64,000 nt of DNA from Algoriphagus marinus. GTDB taxonomy: Bacteria > Bacteroidota > Bacteroidia > Cytophagales > Cyclobacteriaceae. The stretch is from positions 1 to 64,000 of the forward strand of contig NZ_MSPQ01000005.1 in the NCBI RefSeq assembly GCF_001936475.1, read 5' to 3'. A program made the translations under genes and the position numbers. This document shows, piece after piece, positions 8,595 through 18,646 of the stretch. Position 1 is the first letter of the stretch; the number at the start of each line of letters is the position of its first letter. The notes below the pieces were generated by a model. The model searched no databases. It was not told the origin of the DNA and saw only the letters and a program-made list of their open reading frames with translations.

Positions 8595-10054
8595 CCCAAT
8601 AGTCCGATTATCTGATCTAATTCCTTTTTAATTGCTTCCAATTCCAAGGAAGCGCCTTTAGCGATATCAATGGGATCTCCCAAGTCTGCGTTCTTGGTGA
8701 CATTCTCATCCTCGATCAGTCCGATATCCAGGGAATCGTTTTTGGCAGCAAGCTGCTCCCGCGTAAAGACCTGCCATCTTGAATCTTGAATGGCTTTGCG
8801 CTTTTCCTCATCGATCTCTCCTTCATAGTCATCCTTCACATCATCGATTTTGATTCCACCTGTATAGGCTTTGACAAAGCCCGCAAAGGCTTCTCTCATA
8901 AAGGGAGTACGCTTTCCATAGCTTGGTGCATTGGTTCGCATATCGTAAAACCAAACTCGTTTTGTATTTCCCGTTTCCTTTTTACCACGAGTGAAAAAGA
9001 GTACATTGGTTTTTACTCCAGCAGCATAGAAAATTCCAGTAGGTAGTCGCAGCACGGTATGCAAGTCGCACTTATCCATTAAGTCACGGCGGATTTTCTG
9101 CCCGTCCCCGTCTTCAAAGAGTACATTATCCGGTAGCACCACCGCTGCTCTGGCAGTTCCGGTATCCCGTCTCAGGGAGCGGTAGATATGCATCAGAAAG
9201 TTCAGCTGCTTATTGGAAGTCTTTATCGTAAAATCATCCCTCGTTGGTCGCTCTCCACCCTGTTTGGTACCAAATGGCGGATTTGCAAGGACTCCATCAT
9301 AGTTTTTGAATTCCTTTCCCAGTTCAGTGAGCGTATCGCCCATCACGATTCTACTTTCCAAGCCATGCAGCTTGGCATTCATCAGCGCCAATCTATGGGC
9401 ATCCTGCACAAGCTCGCAACCTGAAAAAGCCTCATTTACCTGAAAGGACTTTTCTTTGGTACCTAATGCATAGTAATCATCGGTTTTCCGCTTCAGGTAT
9501 TCATCCGCTGCGATCATAAAACCGAAGGTTCCCGCTGCCGGGTCATTCCATCGCTCCCCAATCTTTGGAGCCAGAAGCTCCACCATTACATTGATGAGAG
9601 GACGTGGCGTAAAATATTGCCCGGCACCGCTTTTCTTCTCCCCGGCGTTGCGCTCCAAAAGTTCCTCATAGATACTCGCAATTTTATCCTGCTCCTCATC
9701 TTCGAACCAATCGATCTGATCAATATTGGTGATCAGGGTCCGCAGGTTGACTGGCTTACGCAACGTAGTCGAGGCATTGGTATAAATCTCGGTAATAGAC
9801 TCATTGGTGGACAACGTACCAAGATTGGCCAAGAGGTCTCGATAGGTATCAAAAAGCTCCTTATTATCCTTAATCTCTTTCAGTTTAGACCAGCGGTAGT
9901 TCTCCGGAATATCCTGATCAAACTTCTTGACTTCGGATAATCTCAAAAACAAAATATAGGTCAGTTCATTCAGATACTGGTGATAGGTCACCCCATCATC
10001 CCGAAGGACATTGCACAGTTCCCACAGCTTCTTAGCAATCTGCTCCGCACTCAT
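8591..10054 (-). CDS. hsdM: type I restriction-modification N6-adenine methyltransferase
   Basis: 487 aa. The N-terminal HsdM_N helical domain (1-130) is followed by an N6-adenine methyltransferase with SAM motif I DPAAGTFGF at 171-179 and catalytic NPPF at 258-261. It methylates adenine at the sites chosen by HsdS. GC content is much higher here (34 of 60 bases at 9601-9660) than in the two genes after hsdS. It lies 6 bp after the hsdR stop. All expected motifs are intact. Confidence 0.95.
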   Translation of the reverse strand: MSAEQIAKKLWELCNVLRDDGVTYHQYLNELTYILFLRLSEVKKFDQDIPENYRWSKLKEIKDNKELFDTYRDLLANLGTLSTNESITEIYTNASTTLRKPVNLRTLITNIDQIDWFEDEEQDKIASIYEELLERNAGEKKSGAGQYFTPRPLINVMVELLAPKIGERWNDPAAGTFGFMIAADEYLKRKTDDYYALGTKEKSFQVNEAFSGCELVQDAHRLALMNAKLHGLESRIVMGDTLTELGKEFKNYDGVLANPPFGTKQGGERPTRDDFTIKTSNKQLNFLMHIYRSLRRDTGTARAAVVLPDNVLFEDGDGQKIRRDLMDKCDLHTVLRLPTGIFYAAGVKTNVLFFTRGKKETGNTKRVWFYDMRTNAPSYGKRTPFMREAFAGFVKAYTGGIKIDDVKDDYEGEIDEEKRKAIQDSRWQVFTREQLAAKNDSLDIGLIEDENVTKNADLGDPIDIAKGASLELEAIKKELDQIIGLLG

Positions 10055-10060
10055 AGTATT

Positions 10061-13000
10061 TTAGGCATATAGATTTTGGTTCAATTGGGCTATCACCTGC
10101 TCCAATTGGTCCTCAAATAATTTATTCAATCTTTCAAATCCACCTTTCTCGCTAAACGGTGGCTGATCCAGATCTTCTTTTCTAAGGATTGTCTCTTTCA
10201 ACAATTGCAATTCGAATCGATCTATCCATTTCATCTGGATTTTATTCCAAGTTTTCATCGCACGGATAGATTCCACTGCTCGTTTAATTCGATCCTCATG
10301 ACTGATTAGGGAGCTTCCTAATGAAAGAGTGCGGATAAAAGAAATGATGTCCGCAGCAATGTCCTCATTTTTGGTTTCCTTCCAGGCAGATTTCAATTTA
10401 GGAATATTATACCCTTCCTGATCCAAAGCCAAAAGCAATTCCTTTAGCGACTTCCTATCCAGTTCGGCAGGACGGCTCGTAACGATCTTCAGGGCTACTA
10501 TTCGGTTTTGATTTTCCTGAATGAATCGGGCAAAGTTATCCAAATAATCTGCGGGTTTTTGGGCTTTCCCATAGCCACGCTCGATTCCCAACATCCTATC
10601 CTCATGTTCTGAAACCAAAGTCCCAGCTGGCGAAGGCCTTAGCTCATCCAAAAATTTCCAAAGACCAGGCATGGATTTGATTTTAGAAACCGCCTCCTGA
10701 GGTTTGCTGGATTTCAGATTTTTTATCAATTCTTCCGGGTTCTCACCTTGGGCATTATATTGAAATCCGTCCTCCTTTCCATTTTGGATGTATTTCTTTT
10801 TTCGTTGGATCTTGGCTATCAGCTGCTCAATCTGTAGCTTTAGCCGATCCTCCTTTTCAATATGTTCCAGTTCTTCTACCAATTGTGTAAAACTCGCTTT
10901 TGGATTGGCCACGATAGGTTTCATCTGGGTAAAATCCTCCAATGTCTCGTAGATGCGAACTGCATCGTAAATCTGAAAAACCTCCTTACCGATCTCGTCG
11001 CATCTTCGGGTTGCTCTTCCAAGCATTTGTTCATACAAAATTCTGGATTTGATTCTTCGGAGGAAAACCAAATTACAAATCGAAGGAACATCCACCCCCG
11101 TAGTCAAGAGATCTACCGTGACGACGATATTGGGGTATTTTTCATTTTTAAACCGAGCCACCTGCTCTTCTGGATCGTAGGATTCTCCGGTAATTTTCTG
11201 AATGGAATTATCGGGAACTTCCACCCCTATGGCTTCAAATTCCTCTTTGAGATACTGAACCACCCGATCGGCATGTTCATCAGTCGCAGCGAAAATCAAA
11301 GTCTTTTCGTCCCCGTCAGGGTCCAACTCTGTGACTAAATGCTGGATCACGGTGCGGTTGAAGTTCTCAGTAATCACTTGTTTATTGAATCCAGCAATGT
11401 CTATTTTAAGTTCGTCCTCCAACTGCTCCAATTCAATAATGGAATTGGATTCCTTGTCATATACCTTAGGTTTTTCCCCTTTATCCCATTTGATTCCTTC
11501 CTCCCCTAGTTGGGTTTTGATCAAAATCGGAGGTTCATGATCAATCAGGAAGCCATCGATGACCGCTTCTCTGTAGGAATATGTAAATACAGCAGACCCA
11601 AAAATCTCGGTGGTATGCAAAGCCGGAGTGGCTGTCATACCAATTGCATGGGAGTCAAAATAATCCAACACCATACGGTATTTGCTGACATAGTCGCGCT
11701 GATCCCGGAATTCCAAGTCATCTTCATCCAGTTCCCGATCCAGTAAATAGCCCCGGTGCGCCTCATCTACAATGATGCAATCGTATTGATCAACAGCAGG
11801 AATATCCTCACCCTCATTATAGAATAATCTTTTGACCATTCCCTGAACCGTAGCAAAGTGCAAACGGGTATCCAACTCAGGCCCTAGATGCTTGAGTTCT
11901 TTGACATCGTAGATTTCCGCAAAGGTATTCAGTCCGATAATCTTATTGTCTTTGAAAGCATTGATAGCCTGAAGGGCAAGTAATCTCCTATCTACCAAAA
12001 AAAGTATTCGTTGGAATCGATTCGATTGGATCAGTCTGTAGCAAAGGCCTATGATTGTCCTGGTTTTTCCCGTTCCAGTAGCCATCGTGATCAGAATTCG
12101 CCGATCCTCAGGATTTGCAATCAATTTCTTTTCAACCGCCTGAATGGCGTCAATCTGATATTTCCGAAGACCTAAACCTGTTTCTGCTTCCAGATAATTT
12201 ATGGCTTCAGATTGTAACTTGGCTTCAGATGCTGCGCTGTCTTTTTCAAAAAGCTTGACTAATCCTTCTGGACTATACCATCCTTGAAGAACCCTAGCTC
12301 TAGAGAACGGATTTCTCACATCCAAAAACCAGACACCTGATTTGGTTTTAATCTGCTCTAAATAAGGTCTCCCATTGGTAGAGAAAATGAATGGAGCATA
12401 ATAATCTCCCCATTTTCCTAAAAGAATCGCTTCATGTTTATTACTTAGTTTCTCTGCATAAATCTTGGATTGATGCAAGTCTGTAGAAATATCAGAAGCA
12501 TAGCGCTTGGCTTCCACTATTCCATAAAGCTCAAACCCAACAAACAAAGCATAATCTGCCCATTTTTCTCCGCATGGCCATTCGGCGATTGCCAGATTTT
12601 TTCCTCGCTGAGGTAAAGTCTTATTCTTTTTGAAGTTGAGTGTATTGGTATCTACTTCCCATCCAGCTAATTTCAATTGCTCATCTATCAGCGTTCTCGT
12701 TTCTGATTCAGACATTTCGATTTTACTGGCAGCTTTTTGGGAGCGAACTCTGATCTCCTCTTGTTTTTCTACAGGTAAAGAAGATCTATCACGCTCTTCC
12801 AGCAGTTTGTTAAAGCTTCCCTGCAAGTCCGCGAATTCCTTTTCCAGCTGATGAAGTGCATGCCTTGAGTCTAGTTTTGGAGGCAGATTAAATTTGACAG
12901 CTGCAAGACTGGCATTTTCCTCTGAGTAAGCCTGATAGAACCAGCGGGCAACTTTGAATGTGGAAAAAAGTAATTCTTCTGCTTCTCTTAGGTTTCCTTT

Positions 13001-13294
13001 GTTTTGGTGAACGGCAATATTCCCTTTATGCTTAATGGAGTTAAGTAAATCCCTTACTTGGGATGGAATCACACCTTCCAGCTCTAAATTTTTGATTCGG
13101 TTATTAAAGGTATTATCATAAGGAAAATCCAGATGATGCTCCTCAAAAAGATATTCCGTCACTTTCTCCCCAAACTGCCGAAGTTTGAATAGGCAAGTCA
13201 CAGGATCCTGATGCAGATTAAATTCTGCAGATTGTCCAATATTGAAGAGTATGGGGAACTCTGGTTCTAAAAAGTGAAAGTTTGAAAAGGTCAT
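10061..13294 (-). CDS. hsdR: type I restriction enzyme subunit R
   Basis: 1077 aa. The N-terminus resembles DUF4145 (residues about 30-120), followed by a coiled segment. A PD-(D/E)xK-type nuclease core lies near 245-262 (ADYALF ... GIVEAKR). The SF2 translocase has Walker A MATGTGKT near 404 and DEAH near 509, and the C-terminal part ends in an EcoEI_R_C-like helical region. It translocates DNA and cleaves unmethylated targets. It is the first gene of the hsdRMS run, with a 185-bp intergenic region to the next gene. Confidence 0.93.
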   Translation of the reverse strand: MTFSNFHFLEPEFPILFNIGQSAEFNLHQDPVTCLFKLRQFGEKVTEYLFEEHHLDFPYDNTFNNRIKNLELEGVIPSQVRDLLNSIKHKGNIAVHQNKGNLREAEELLFSTFKVARWFYQAYSEENASLAAVKFNLPPKLDSRHALHQLEKEFADLQGSFNKLLEERDRSSLPVEKQEEIRVRSQKAASKIEMSESETRTLIDEQLKLAGWEVDTNTLNFKKNKTLPQRGKNLAIAEWPCGEKWADYALFVGFELYGIVEAKRYASDISTDLHQSKIYAEKLSNKHEAILLGKWGDYYAPFIFSTNGRPYLEQIKTKSGVWFLDVRNPFSRARVLQGWYSPEGLVKLFEKDSAASEAKLQSEAINYLEAETGLGLRKYQIDAIQAVEKKLIANPEDRRILITMATGTGKTRTIIGLCYRLIQSNRFQRILFLVDRRLLALQAINAFKDNKIIGLNTFAEIYDVKELKHLGPELDTRLHFATVQGMVKRLFYNEGEDIPAVDQYDCIIVDEAHRGYLLDRELDEDDLEFRDQRDYVSKYRMVLDYFDSHAIGMTATPALHTTEIFGSAVFTYSYREAVIDGFLIDHEPPILIKTQLGEEGIKWDKGEKPKVYDKESNSIIELEQLEDELKIDIAGFNKQVITENFNRTVIQHLVTELDPDGDEKTLIFAATDEHADRVVQYLKEEFEAIGVEVPDNSIQKITGESYDPEEQVARFKNEKYPNIVVTVDLLTTGVDVPSICNLVFLRRIKSRILYEQMLGRATRRCDEIGKEVFQIYDAVRIYETLEDFTQMKPIVANPKASFTQLVEELEHIEKEDRLKLQIEQLIAKIQRKKKYIQNGKEDGFQYNAQGENPEELIKNLKSSKPQEAVSKIKSMPGLWKFLDELRPSPAGTLVSEHEDRMLGIERGYGKAQKPADYLDNFARFIQENQNRIVALKIVTSRPAELDRKSLKELLLALDQEGYNIPKLKSAWKETKNEDIAADIISFIRTLSLGSSLISHEDRIKRAVESIRAMKTWNKIQMKWIDRFELQLLKETILRKEDLDQPPFSEKGGFERLNKLFEDQLEQVIAQLNQNLYA

Positions 13295-13479
13295 TAATCA
13301 GGTAATAACTCAAGACTAGGAATTAATTCCTTAAATAATAGAGAAAAAAGGAAAATTAAAAGTTATTTGATTTTACTGGCTTAAGTCATCAAGATTTGAG
13401 GAGTTTTTTCTTAAGAAATTAAGACTTCAATTACAACTTTCGATAATAATAGCACCAGAAGCCACTCCAAAATAATAGA

Positions 13480-14511
13480 CTATTTTTTCTGTATCAGAAT
13501 CAACTTAGCAGAATACCTATCTGGTATGACCACTAAACCTGGCTGGATCTCCTGATCTAGATAGAAAATTTCTTCAAGAGGTAACCCGAAATGCTTTTTC
13601 CATATTTTTCCACCGTCTGTAGAGCTCATCAAATAATTCTTGCAAGGAGCATTTGGCAAATAATTTTCCTCCATAAGTATTCCAATGATATCTTGTCCAG
13701 ATTGGGATAAAATATAGATCGGCTGTTCCAATTTAGTTTGAATCTCGCTGGACCAGTTGCCTTTTAGAGTTTCCGTGAACCTCATATCGTAATACTGATC
13801 CGCATCAATTGGATAAAAAGTAGAGGGAGTCTGAGAGCTATTAGGTCGGAATGGCTCCCAAGTCCGCCCACCATTCAAGGTTCGGAATTCCGCACCATTC
13901 CATCCTTCCAAAAAACCTAATTCTGAGGTCTTCCAAAGAATTCGTTTAAGATTGACTTTACTCATATCCACATCGCTTAGGCTCCAAGTAGCTCCTCCGT
14001 CTTCTGTTTGAAATAGTCGAAAGTAATCACCATACTCCCCTGTATATTCGATTGCATAGGCAAAGCCCCGGGAAGGGCTTACAAAAGAGATCATTTTAAA
14101 AAATGTGCTTTCCCGTTCAGAAATCTCCCAAGTATTTCCTCCATCAATACTTCGATAGATCTGGGCAAAACTTTTCTGTAGCTCTTCATCATTTCTTACG
14201 GTAGTGAGCCAAAGATGCTTTTCATCCAAAGCATAAAGAGATGGCGGATTAGACGAATTGGGCAATTGAAAAACAGGAGTATAAGTCCTTCCTGCATCCG
14301 TGGTTTTATAAAGTTTTTGGAGTGATTTATCCAGACGAAACCCAACCCATTCGTTGATAAACTGTATCTCTGAACCGGGGAAGAAACTCCAGGAGGTCAG
14401 CACTTCCTTCACTTCCCAACTTTCAAGCAGACTGGTTTCCCTAGGAGGAGGTCCGTCTTCACCACAAGCCGAACAAAGAAAAAAAACTGCCCAAATAAAT
14501 CTCCATTTCAT
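13480..14511 (-). CDS. secreted lipoprotein with BNR/Ycf48-like repeats
   Basis: 343 aa with an SPII signal peptide (lipobox LCSAC, Cys about 16). At least five Asp-box/BNR-like motifs are spaced along the protein: TTDAGRTY, SIDGGNTW, TEDGGATW, LNGGRTW and STDGGKIW. This predicts a beta-propeller of the sialidase/Ycf48 type anchored to the envelope. No sialidase Arg triad or RIP motif is evident, so a catalytic role is doubtful. It appears monocistronic. Confidence 0.75.
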   Translation of the reverse strand: MKWRFIWAVFFLCSACGEDGPPPRETSLLESWEVKEVLTSWSFFPGSEIQFINEWVGFRLDKSLQKLYKTTDAGRTYTPVFQLPNSSNPPSLYALDEKHLWLTTVRNDEELQKSFAQIYRSIDGGNTWEISERESTFFKMISFVSPSRGFAYAIEYTGEYGDYFRLFQTEDGGATWSLSDVDMSKVNLKRILWKTSELGFLEGWNGAEFRTLNGGRTWEPFRPNSSQTPSTFYPIDADQYYDMRFTETLKGNWSSEIQTKLEQPIYILSQSGQDIIGILMEENYLPNAPCKNYLMSSTDGGKIWKKHFGLPLEEIFYLDQEIQPGLVVIPDRYSAKLILIQKK

Positions 14512-14934
14512 ATTGCTCCTTCAAAAGAATCTTCAAAAAAATTTACCTAATTCTTTATTAGAATAAAAATACTCTTTAGATTAAAATCATTAGGTCTTTT
14601 TTGTAATTGGATGGAGACCTAAGGAAAAATAATTTCTCCTATTTTCAGACTCCCATTCTTCTCAGGTACTAATAAAAGTACAAGCTTAATTGAGTAGATT
14701 TTATCGAGTCAATTATCGAATGAAAAACCATAGGATCGAGTAGATAATCAAAAACAAAAGAAACATGGTATATGAGAAACCTTTTTTTCATTTTTTTAAA
14801 CAATGGATTGTAGGATTGTTCTCTATTAGTTCTTAGTGGTTTAAATCAGTTTTTAATTCAGAAAGAATAGATCTTGAACACTTTGTTTTCTTGGGGAATT
14901 AAATTCATAAAAAAAGGAGTCGCCAAAAATTTAA
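14512..14934. other. intergenic, no gene seen
   Basis: AT-rich 423 bp between two minus-strand genes. I see no open frame of useful length, hairpin terminator or convincing promoter box. It presumably carries the promoter of the BNR lipoprotein. Confidence 0.5.
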
Positions 14935-15753
14935 TCAGCCTAAGGCTACATCCAAACTCATCATCACAGCAAAACCTATCATAGCTCCAATAGTAGAAAG
15001 ATCCGTTTCATTCCCCTGTTGGGACTCTGGTATCAATTCTTCGATGACCACAAAAATCATGGCCCCGGCAGCAAAAGACAGCGCGTAAGGTAGAATTTGA
15101 GAAATACTCATTACGAGAAAGGCCCCTAAAACTCCTGCAATAGGTTCCACAATTCCCGACAGCTGACCGTAGAAAAAAGCTTTCCTTCTAGAGAAGCCTT
15201 CTCTTCGCAAAGGAACAGACACTGCAGTGCCCTCTGGGAAATTCTGTAAGCCGATCCCAATTGCAAGAAGTATCGCGCCAGTTAGAATTTCCGGATCCTG
15301 ACTGACACCATAAGCTCCAAAAGCTACTCCCACTGCAAGCCCCTCAGGAATATTGTGAAGAGTAATGGCTAAAATAAGCAAGACACTTCGTTCCCAAGAA
15401 GTCCTAATCCCTTCCGCTTTTTCCATTGGCAGTCGCGGATGAAGGTGAGGCAATACTTTATCGATCAAAAGCAAGAATGCACCACCAGACAAGAAACCAA
15501 CCGTTGCGGGAAACCAAGCAGTGTTTGGATCATCTTTAGCAGCCAATTCTATGGCTGGGGAAAGCAAAGACCAAAAACTTGCAGCAATCATCACTCCTGC
15601 CGTAAATCCAAGCATCAGATTCATCACTCGGCTATGGATGTCTTTGAAGAAAAATACCAAAGAAGCTCCAGCCATCGTCACAAACCAAGTAAAAAGTGTC
15701 GCCAATAGCGCAAGTAGAATAGGGTTTTCTATTTGGAGCCAATCAATATCCAT
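14935..15753 (-). CDS. ZIP-family metal transporter
   Basis: 272 aa inner-membrane protein with about eight hydrophobic segments. The two signature metal-binding motifs are present: HNIPEG in TM4 ([15 protein letters not shown]) and QNFPEG in TM5 ([15 protein letters not shown]). Together they are typical of the GufA/ZupT branch, which imports zinc and other divalent cations. The His/Asn pair of TM5 is replaced by Gln-Asn, as in several GufA members. It sits downstream of a universal-stress-protein group on the same strand, 166 bp after the preceding small gene, so co-transcription is uncertain. Confidence 0.9.
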   Translation of the reverse strand: MDIDWLQIENPILLALLATLFTWFVTMAGASLVFFFKDIHSRVMNLMLGFTAGVMIAASFWSLLSPAIELAAKDDPNTAWFPATVGFLSGGAFLLLIDKVLPHLHPRLPMEKAEGIRTSWERSVLLILAITLHNIPEGLAVGVAFGAYGVSQDPEILTGAILLAIGIGLQNFPEGTAVSVPLRREGFSRRKAFFYGQLSGIVEPIAGVLGAFLVMSISQILPYALSFAAGAMIFVVIEELIPESQQGNETDLSTIGAMIGFAVMMSLDVALG

Positions 15754-15919
15754 ATTCCATTGATTTATAATAATCTATAGTTTAAAGCAGTCCAATACCG
15801 GCTATTTTTGAATAGCTAAAAAACAGCTATTCCATCTAGCAAGATGATGACTGTCTTAGGCCGGATCTATATTTTATTCTAAAAGGAAATGCTTGCCCCA
15901 ACCTCTACTTTTGGTAAGC

Positions 15920-16132
15920 TTATTTCATACGATGCTCTTCCAATTGATCCCGAAGTAGTTTTTTGAGACTTTCGAGGTAGTCTTGGAGGATTTTTTTATC
16001 GATTTTAGGAGAGGATTCAGACGGAATAGTGATTGGATTCTCATCTAGTTTGCGATATAACTCAGGAAAGTTATTTTCAATATTTGTTGTCAACTGGAGA
16101 ATTTCTCTTAAAAGGCTCTGCAGATTTCTCAT
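15920..16132 (-). CDS. small helical protein of unknown function
   Basis: 70 aa, almost entirely amphipathic helix with a Pro/Ser-rich middle (ITIPSESSPKID). There is no signal peptide or metal-binding motif. It lies on the same strand between the membrane protein/USP pair and the ZIP transporter. I do not recognise the family. Clean spacing to both neighbours and the ATG start support a real gene. Confidence 0.5.
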   Translation of the reverse strand: MRNLQSLLREILQLTTNIENNFPELYRKLDENPITIPSESSPKIDKKILQDYLESLKKLLRDQLEEHRMK

Positions 16133-16250
16133 TGCTAGGATGTTTAAATGGTAGGATCACAAAATGGGAAAATGATATTTAAAGGTTTGGGATTTCGATT
16201 CGGGAGATACTAGAACTAGAAAACCGTTAACATCTTATCTTCGGTAAGGA

Positions 16251-16532
16251 CTAAGGACAAATCTGGGGCACTATCACAAAAAGATGCAGGAAGAATAAAA
16301 TCACATAGATGGCCCCCATCACCAAAGGATAGACTACCATTTTGTGTTTAGTTTCAGGGGTGATTGAGTGAGCCATTATTCCATGAATCCCAACAATCAA
16401 CATGAAAAAGGGAACTACCGAAAAGTTCCTTAAGAATTGAGGAGTAAATTTCTCAGGTGATAGAAAATAAAAATAAACACCTATTAGGATAGATAAAATC
16501 AAAATTGTCCAATAAATTCTTCTGGCTATCAT
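16251..16532 (-). CDS. small three-helix membrane protein
   Basis: 93 aa with three predicted transmembrane helices (about 7-25, 38-56 and 67-88) and short polar loops. It begins 13 bp after the stop of the universal stress protein, so it is probably its operon partner. No known family motif was recognised. A membrane role in the same stress response is inferred from position only. Confidence 0.6.
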   Translation of the reverse strand: MIARRIYWTILILSILIGVYFYFLSPEKFTPQFLRNFSVVPFFMLIVGIHGIMAHSITPETKHKMVVYPLVMGAIYVILFFLHLFVIVPQICP

Positions 16533-16545
16533 TTCGAATTGGTTT

Positions 16546-17421
16546 TTAAAGTTTTGCCTGTTCTCGCGTTTTTAGATTTTGAAGATATGCTTCACTATAA
16601 CTTAGGACTGGAATATGACTTTGGAATTCCATCTTTTTCACCAAATCATAATGAAACAAAAACTCGCCTAGACCCCGACGCCTTTTTTCCAACATCACAA
16701 GTAGGTCAATGCTGTTCTGTTGGATAAAATGAATCAGGCTTTTAGCTGAATTATCAGAATAAAGAATTTCAAACTGAATAGACGGATACTGTATCAAATC
16801 ATCGACCTGACTCTTGAAGTATTGGATAAAGTCCTCACTCCCAACTTCTTCGCTATGGCTCACGTGAATGACATGGATTTCAGGATGAAAAGGCTTTAAA
16901 AGTTGAATACAAAGTTTTAATGCCCGAAGGTCTCCTTTTTGAAAATCTGAAGCGAAGAGGACCTTCTTTAGCTGGAAATGCCTGATATCTTCTGGAACTG
17001 CAAAAACCGGAATAGGAGACTTTTCCAATAATGCTTTGGTGGTGCTCCCTACCAGAATTTCTTTTACTTTACTGGCACCTTTGTTTCCAAGCACCAAAAT
17101 TTCAGCATCACTTTTTTTGATCCCTTCAAGAATTCCGTTTATCACGGACATATTTTCTAAAACCAAGTAGTCAAAAGTCAGGATCTCATCGGACCCAATA
17201 TACTTTTGAACTAAATCGGCAAGCTTTTTTTCTGACGCTATTATTTCCTGCTTTTTCATTTCCAAAGGATCTTCGGTAAGAGGAAAATCCCAGGAAGTCG
17301 GGATATCAAAAATGTGAAGCATCGTAATTTTTGAACCGTGGTTTCGGGCAAGATTTAACGCATATTCAAACGCCCTTTCCGCATTCTTGGAGAAATCCGT
17401 TGCAAATAAGATTTTTTTCAT
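16546..17421 (-). CDS. tandem-domain universal stress protein
   Basis: 291 aa with two UspA domains. The first (1-145) keeps the ATP-binding signature G-x2-G-x9-G-(S/T): GNKGASKVKEILVGSTT. The second (about 152-290) begins KKVLFASDF but its glycine loop is degraded, so probably only one domain binds nucleotide. UspA proteins accumulate under starvation, oxygen limitation and other stresses. It heads a minus-strand group with a small membrane protein. A possible FNR-type site lies 52 bp upstream at 17473-17486. Confidence 0.9.
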   Translation of the reverse strand: MKKILFATDFSKNAERAFEYALNLARNHGSKITMLHIFDIPTSWDFPLTEDPLEMKKQEIIASEKKLADLVQKYIGSDEILTFDYLVLENMSVINGILEGIKKSDAEILVLGNKGASKVKEILVGSTTKALLEKSPIPVFAVPEDIRHFQLKKVLFASDFQKGDLRALKLCIQLLKPFHPEIHVIHVSHSEEVGSEDFIQYFKSQVDDLIQYPSIQFEILYSDNSAKSLIHFIQQNSIDLLVMLEKRRRGLGEFLFHYDLVKKMEFQSHIPVLSYSEAYLQNLKTREQAKL

Positions 17422-17472
17422 GGCGTGATCTTTTTATCATACAAAAGGTAAATAGAATCACAAAGGAATCTT

Positions 17473-17486
17473 TTGACAAAAATCAC
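17473..17486. promoter_or_regulatory. FNR/CRP-like site before USP gene
   Basis: TTGACAAAAATCAC matches the FNR consensus TTGAT-N4-ATCAA at 8 of 10 defined positions. It is 52 bp from the USP start codon. Universal stress proteins are often under FNR/ANR-type control. The match is by eye and short, so chance cannot be excluded. Confidence 0.35.
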
Positions 17487-17738
17487 TTCTTGAGATGATA
17501 AGAGTCCCTCAAATTTCCTTGCTAATAAGCTAATTAGTATTATGTTAAGTATTAAAAAATCTTTCTTGAATTACTTTTTCATTACACTCGACTTAAATTT
17601 TTTCGAGAATTACACCAATCACATGCTTATTTCGCAGCAAACAATCTTGTATAAATCTCAAGCATTTTCGGATTAAATCTCAAAGGTTTATTCACCATCA
17701 TCCGCCTTTTTATTGGGCAGTTTATAATTTCCAATCAT

Positions 17739-17752
17739 GTGATAAATATCAT
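17739..17752. promoter_or_regulatory. FNR/CRP-like site before hydrolase-like gene
   Basis: GTGATAAATATCAT contains the symmetric core TGAT-N4-ATCA of an FNR site. It lies about 135 bp before the hydrolase-like gene. Together with the site at 17473 it suggests that both divergent units respond to the same CRP/FNR-family regulator. Confidence 0.4.
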
Positions 17753-17824
17753 TTTTTACTTTTTTTTTAATTGCTTCCTTTAAGCAGAAGATTAGGAAAA
17801 GGAGTTCCTGATCTCAAGATTTAA

Positions 17825-17887
17825 ATGGAGTTTCTATTGAATCACTACACTGACCCAAAAGCAGCTGAAGAAGAAGTCTCCAAGTAA
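17825..17887 (+). CDS. 20-codon upstream open frame, possible leader peptide
   Basis: ATG 17825 to TAA 17885-17887 encodes MEFLLNHYTDPKAAEEEVSK. Its stop overlaps the ATG of the next gene as TAATG, an arrangement typical of translational coupling. The gene could be a leader or the remnant of a longer gene. Size alone makes this weak. Confidence 0.3.
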   Translation: MEFLLNHYTDPKAAEEEVSK

Positions 17888-18582
17888 TGGTTTTGAATTT
17901 TCAATCCCGAAACATCATGAAAGAGACATTTAAAATCGACTTAAGTAAAGTGACATTAGAAGGTGAATTCACCTTGGTTTCAAACCCAAAAGGCTTAATA
18001 GTTTTTGCCCAAGGAAATGGAAGTGGTCGGTATAATCCCAGATATAATTTTATAGCCCAATACTTGAATAAACAAGGCTACTTAACCCTTCTATTAGATT
18101 TGTATGCCCGCCAAGACCCTGAATTGCATCCTAAGGAATTTAACCCTGAAATTCTAGCAAATCGACTCAGAGAGGTCACAGTCAGGTTGAAATCCATGGC
18201 TAATTTATCCAAACTACCCTTTGGGTTTTATGGATCCAATACAGGCGCAGCAGTGGCACTTTTAGCTGCTTCTTACCTGAAAAAGCGGGTGCAAGCAGTG
18301 GTGAGTAAAGGAGGAAGAACAGATCTGACTGAGGATGTGCTTAATCTGATACAGACGCCGACCCTGCTACTAGTCGGTGAAAACGATCCCTCCACCGAGG
18401 ATTTAAACCGGAAGAGTTTGCATCTAATCAATGCTCACAAGGCATTAAAAATCATCCCAAATGCAAGCGATTTATATGAAGAGGCCGGCGTTTTGGAATC
18501 AATTGCTCTTGAAACAGAAGCTTGGTTTAAAATTCATCTGAAAAATTCTGAAAGAGTAAAAAAAAGCAGAGTGAGTTTATAA
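17887..18582 (+). CDS. dienelactone-hydrolase-like protein lacking catalytic residues
   Basis: 231 aa alpha/beta-hydrolase of the dienelactone hydrolase type. The family's nucleophile elbow G-A-S-T-G reads G-S-N-T-G here (FYGSNTGAAVAL), so the Ser is Asn. The catalytic His of the usual A-T-H-L-F-E-E reads A-S-D-L-Y-E-E, so the His is Asp. The oxyanion region A-H-G-S-G-S reads AQGNGSG. Only the Asp of GENDPS is kept. The reading frame is intact, which points to a retained non-catalytic role rather than decay. An alternative start at 17917 (MKETFKIDL) fits family N-termini about equally well. It faces the USP gene divergently. Confidence 0.75.
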   Translation: MVLNFQSRNIMKETFKIDLSKVTLEGEFTLVSNPKGLIVFAQGNGSGRYNPRYNFIAQYLNKQGYLTLLLDLYARQDPELHPKEFNPEILANRLREVTVRLKSMANLSKLPFGFYGSNTGAAVALLAASYLKKRVQAVVSKGGRTDLTEDVLNLIQTPTLLLVGENDPSTEDLNRKSLHLINAHKALKIIPNASDLYEEAGVLESIALETEAWFKIHLKNSERVKKSRVSL

Positions 18583-18646
18583 AACTGTCATAAAGTTTAA
18601 GATTCGGAAAGTCATACGAAACAACAACCATTAATAAAGCTATATC

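Larger units (their letters stand above)
17422..17886. other. divergent regulatory region
   Basis: 465 bp between the minus-strand USP gene and the plus-strand hydrolase-like gene. It contains two FNR/CRP-like palindromes (17473-17486 and 17739-17752) and a 20-codon open frame touching the hydrolase start. No other gene is evident. AT-rich runs fill the remainder. Confidence 0.5.
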
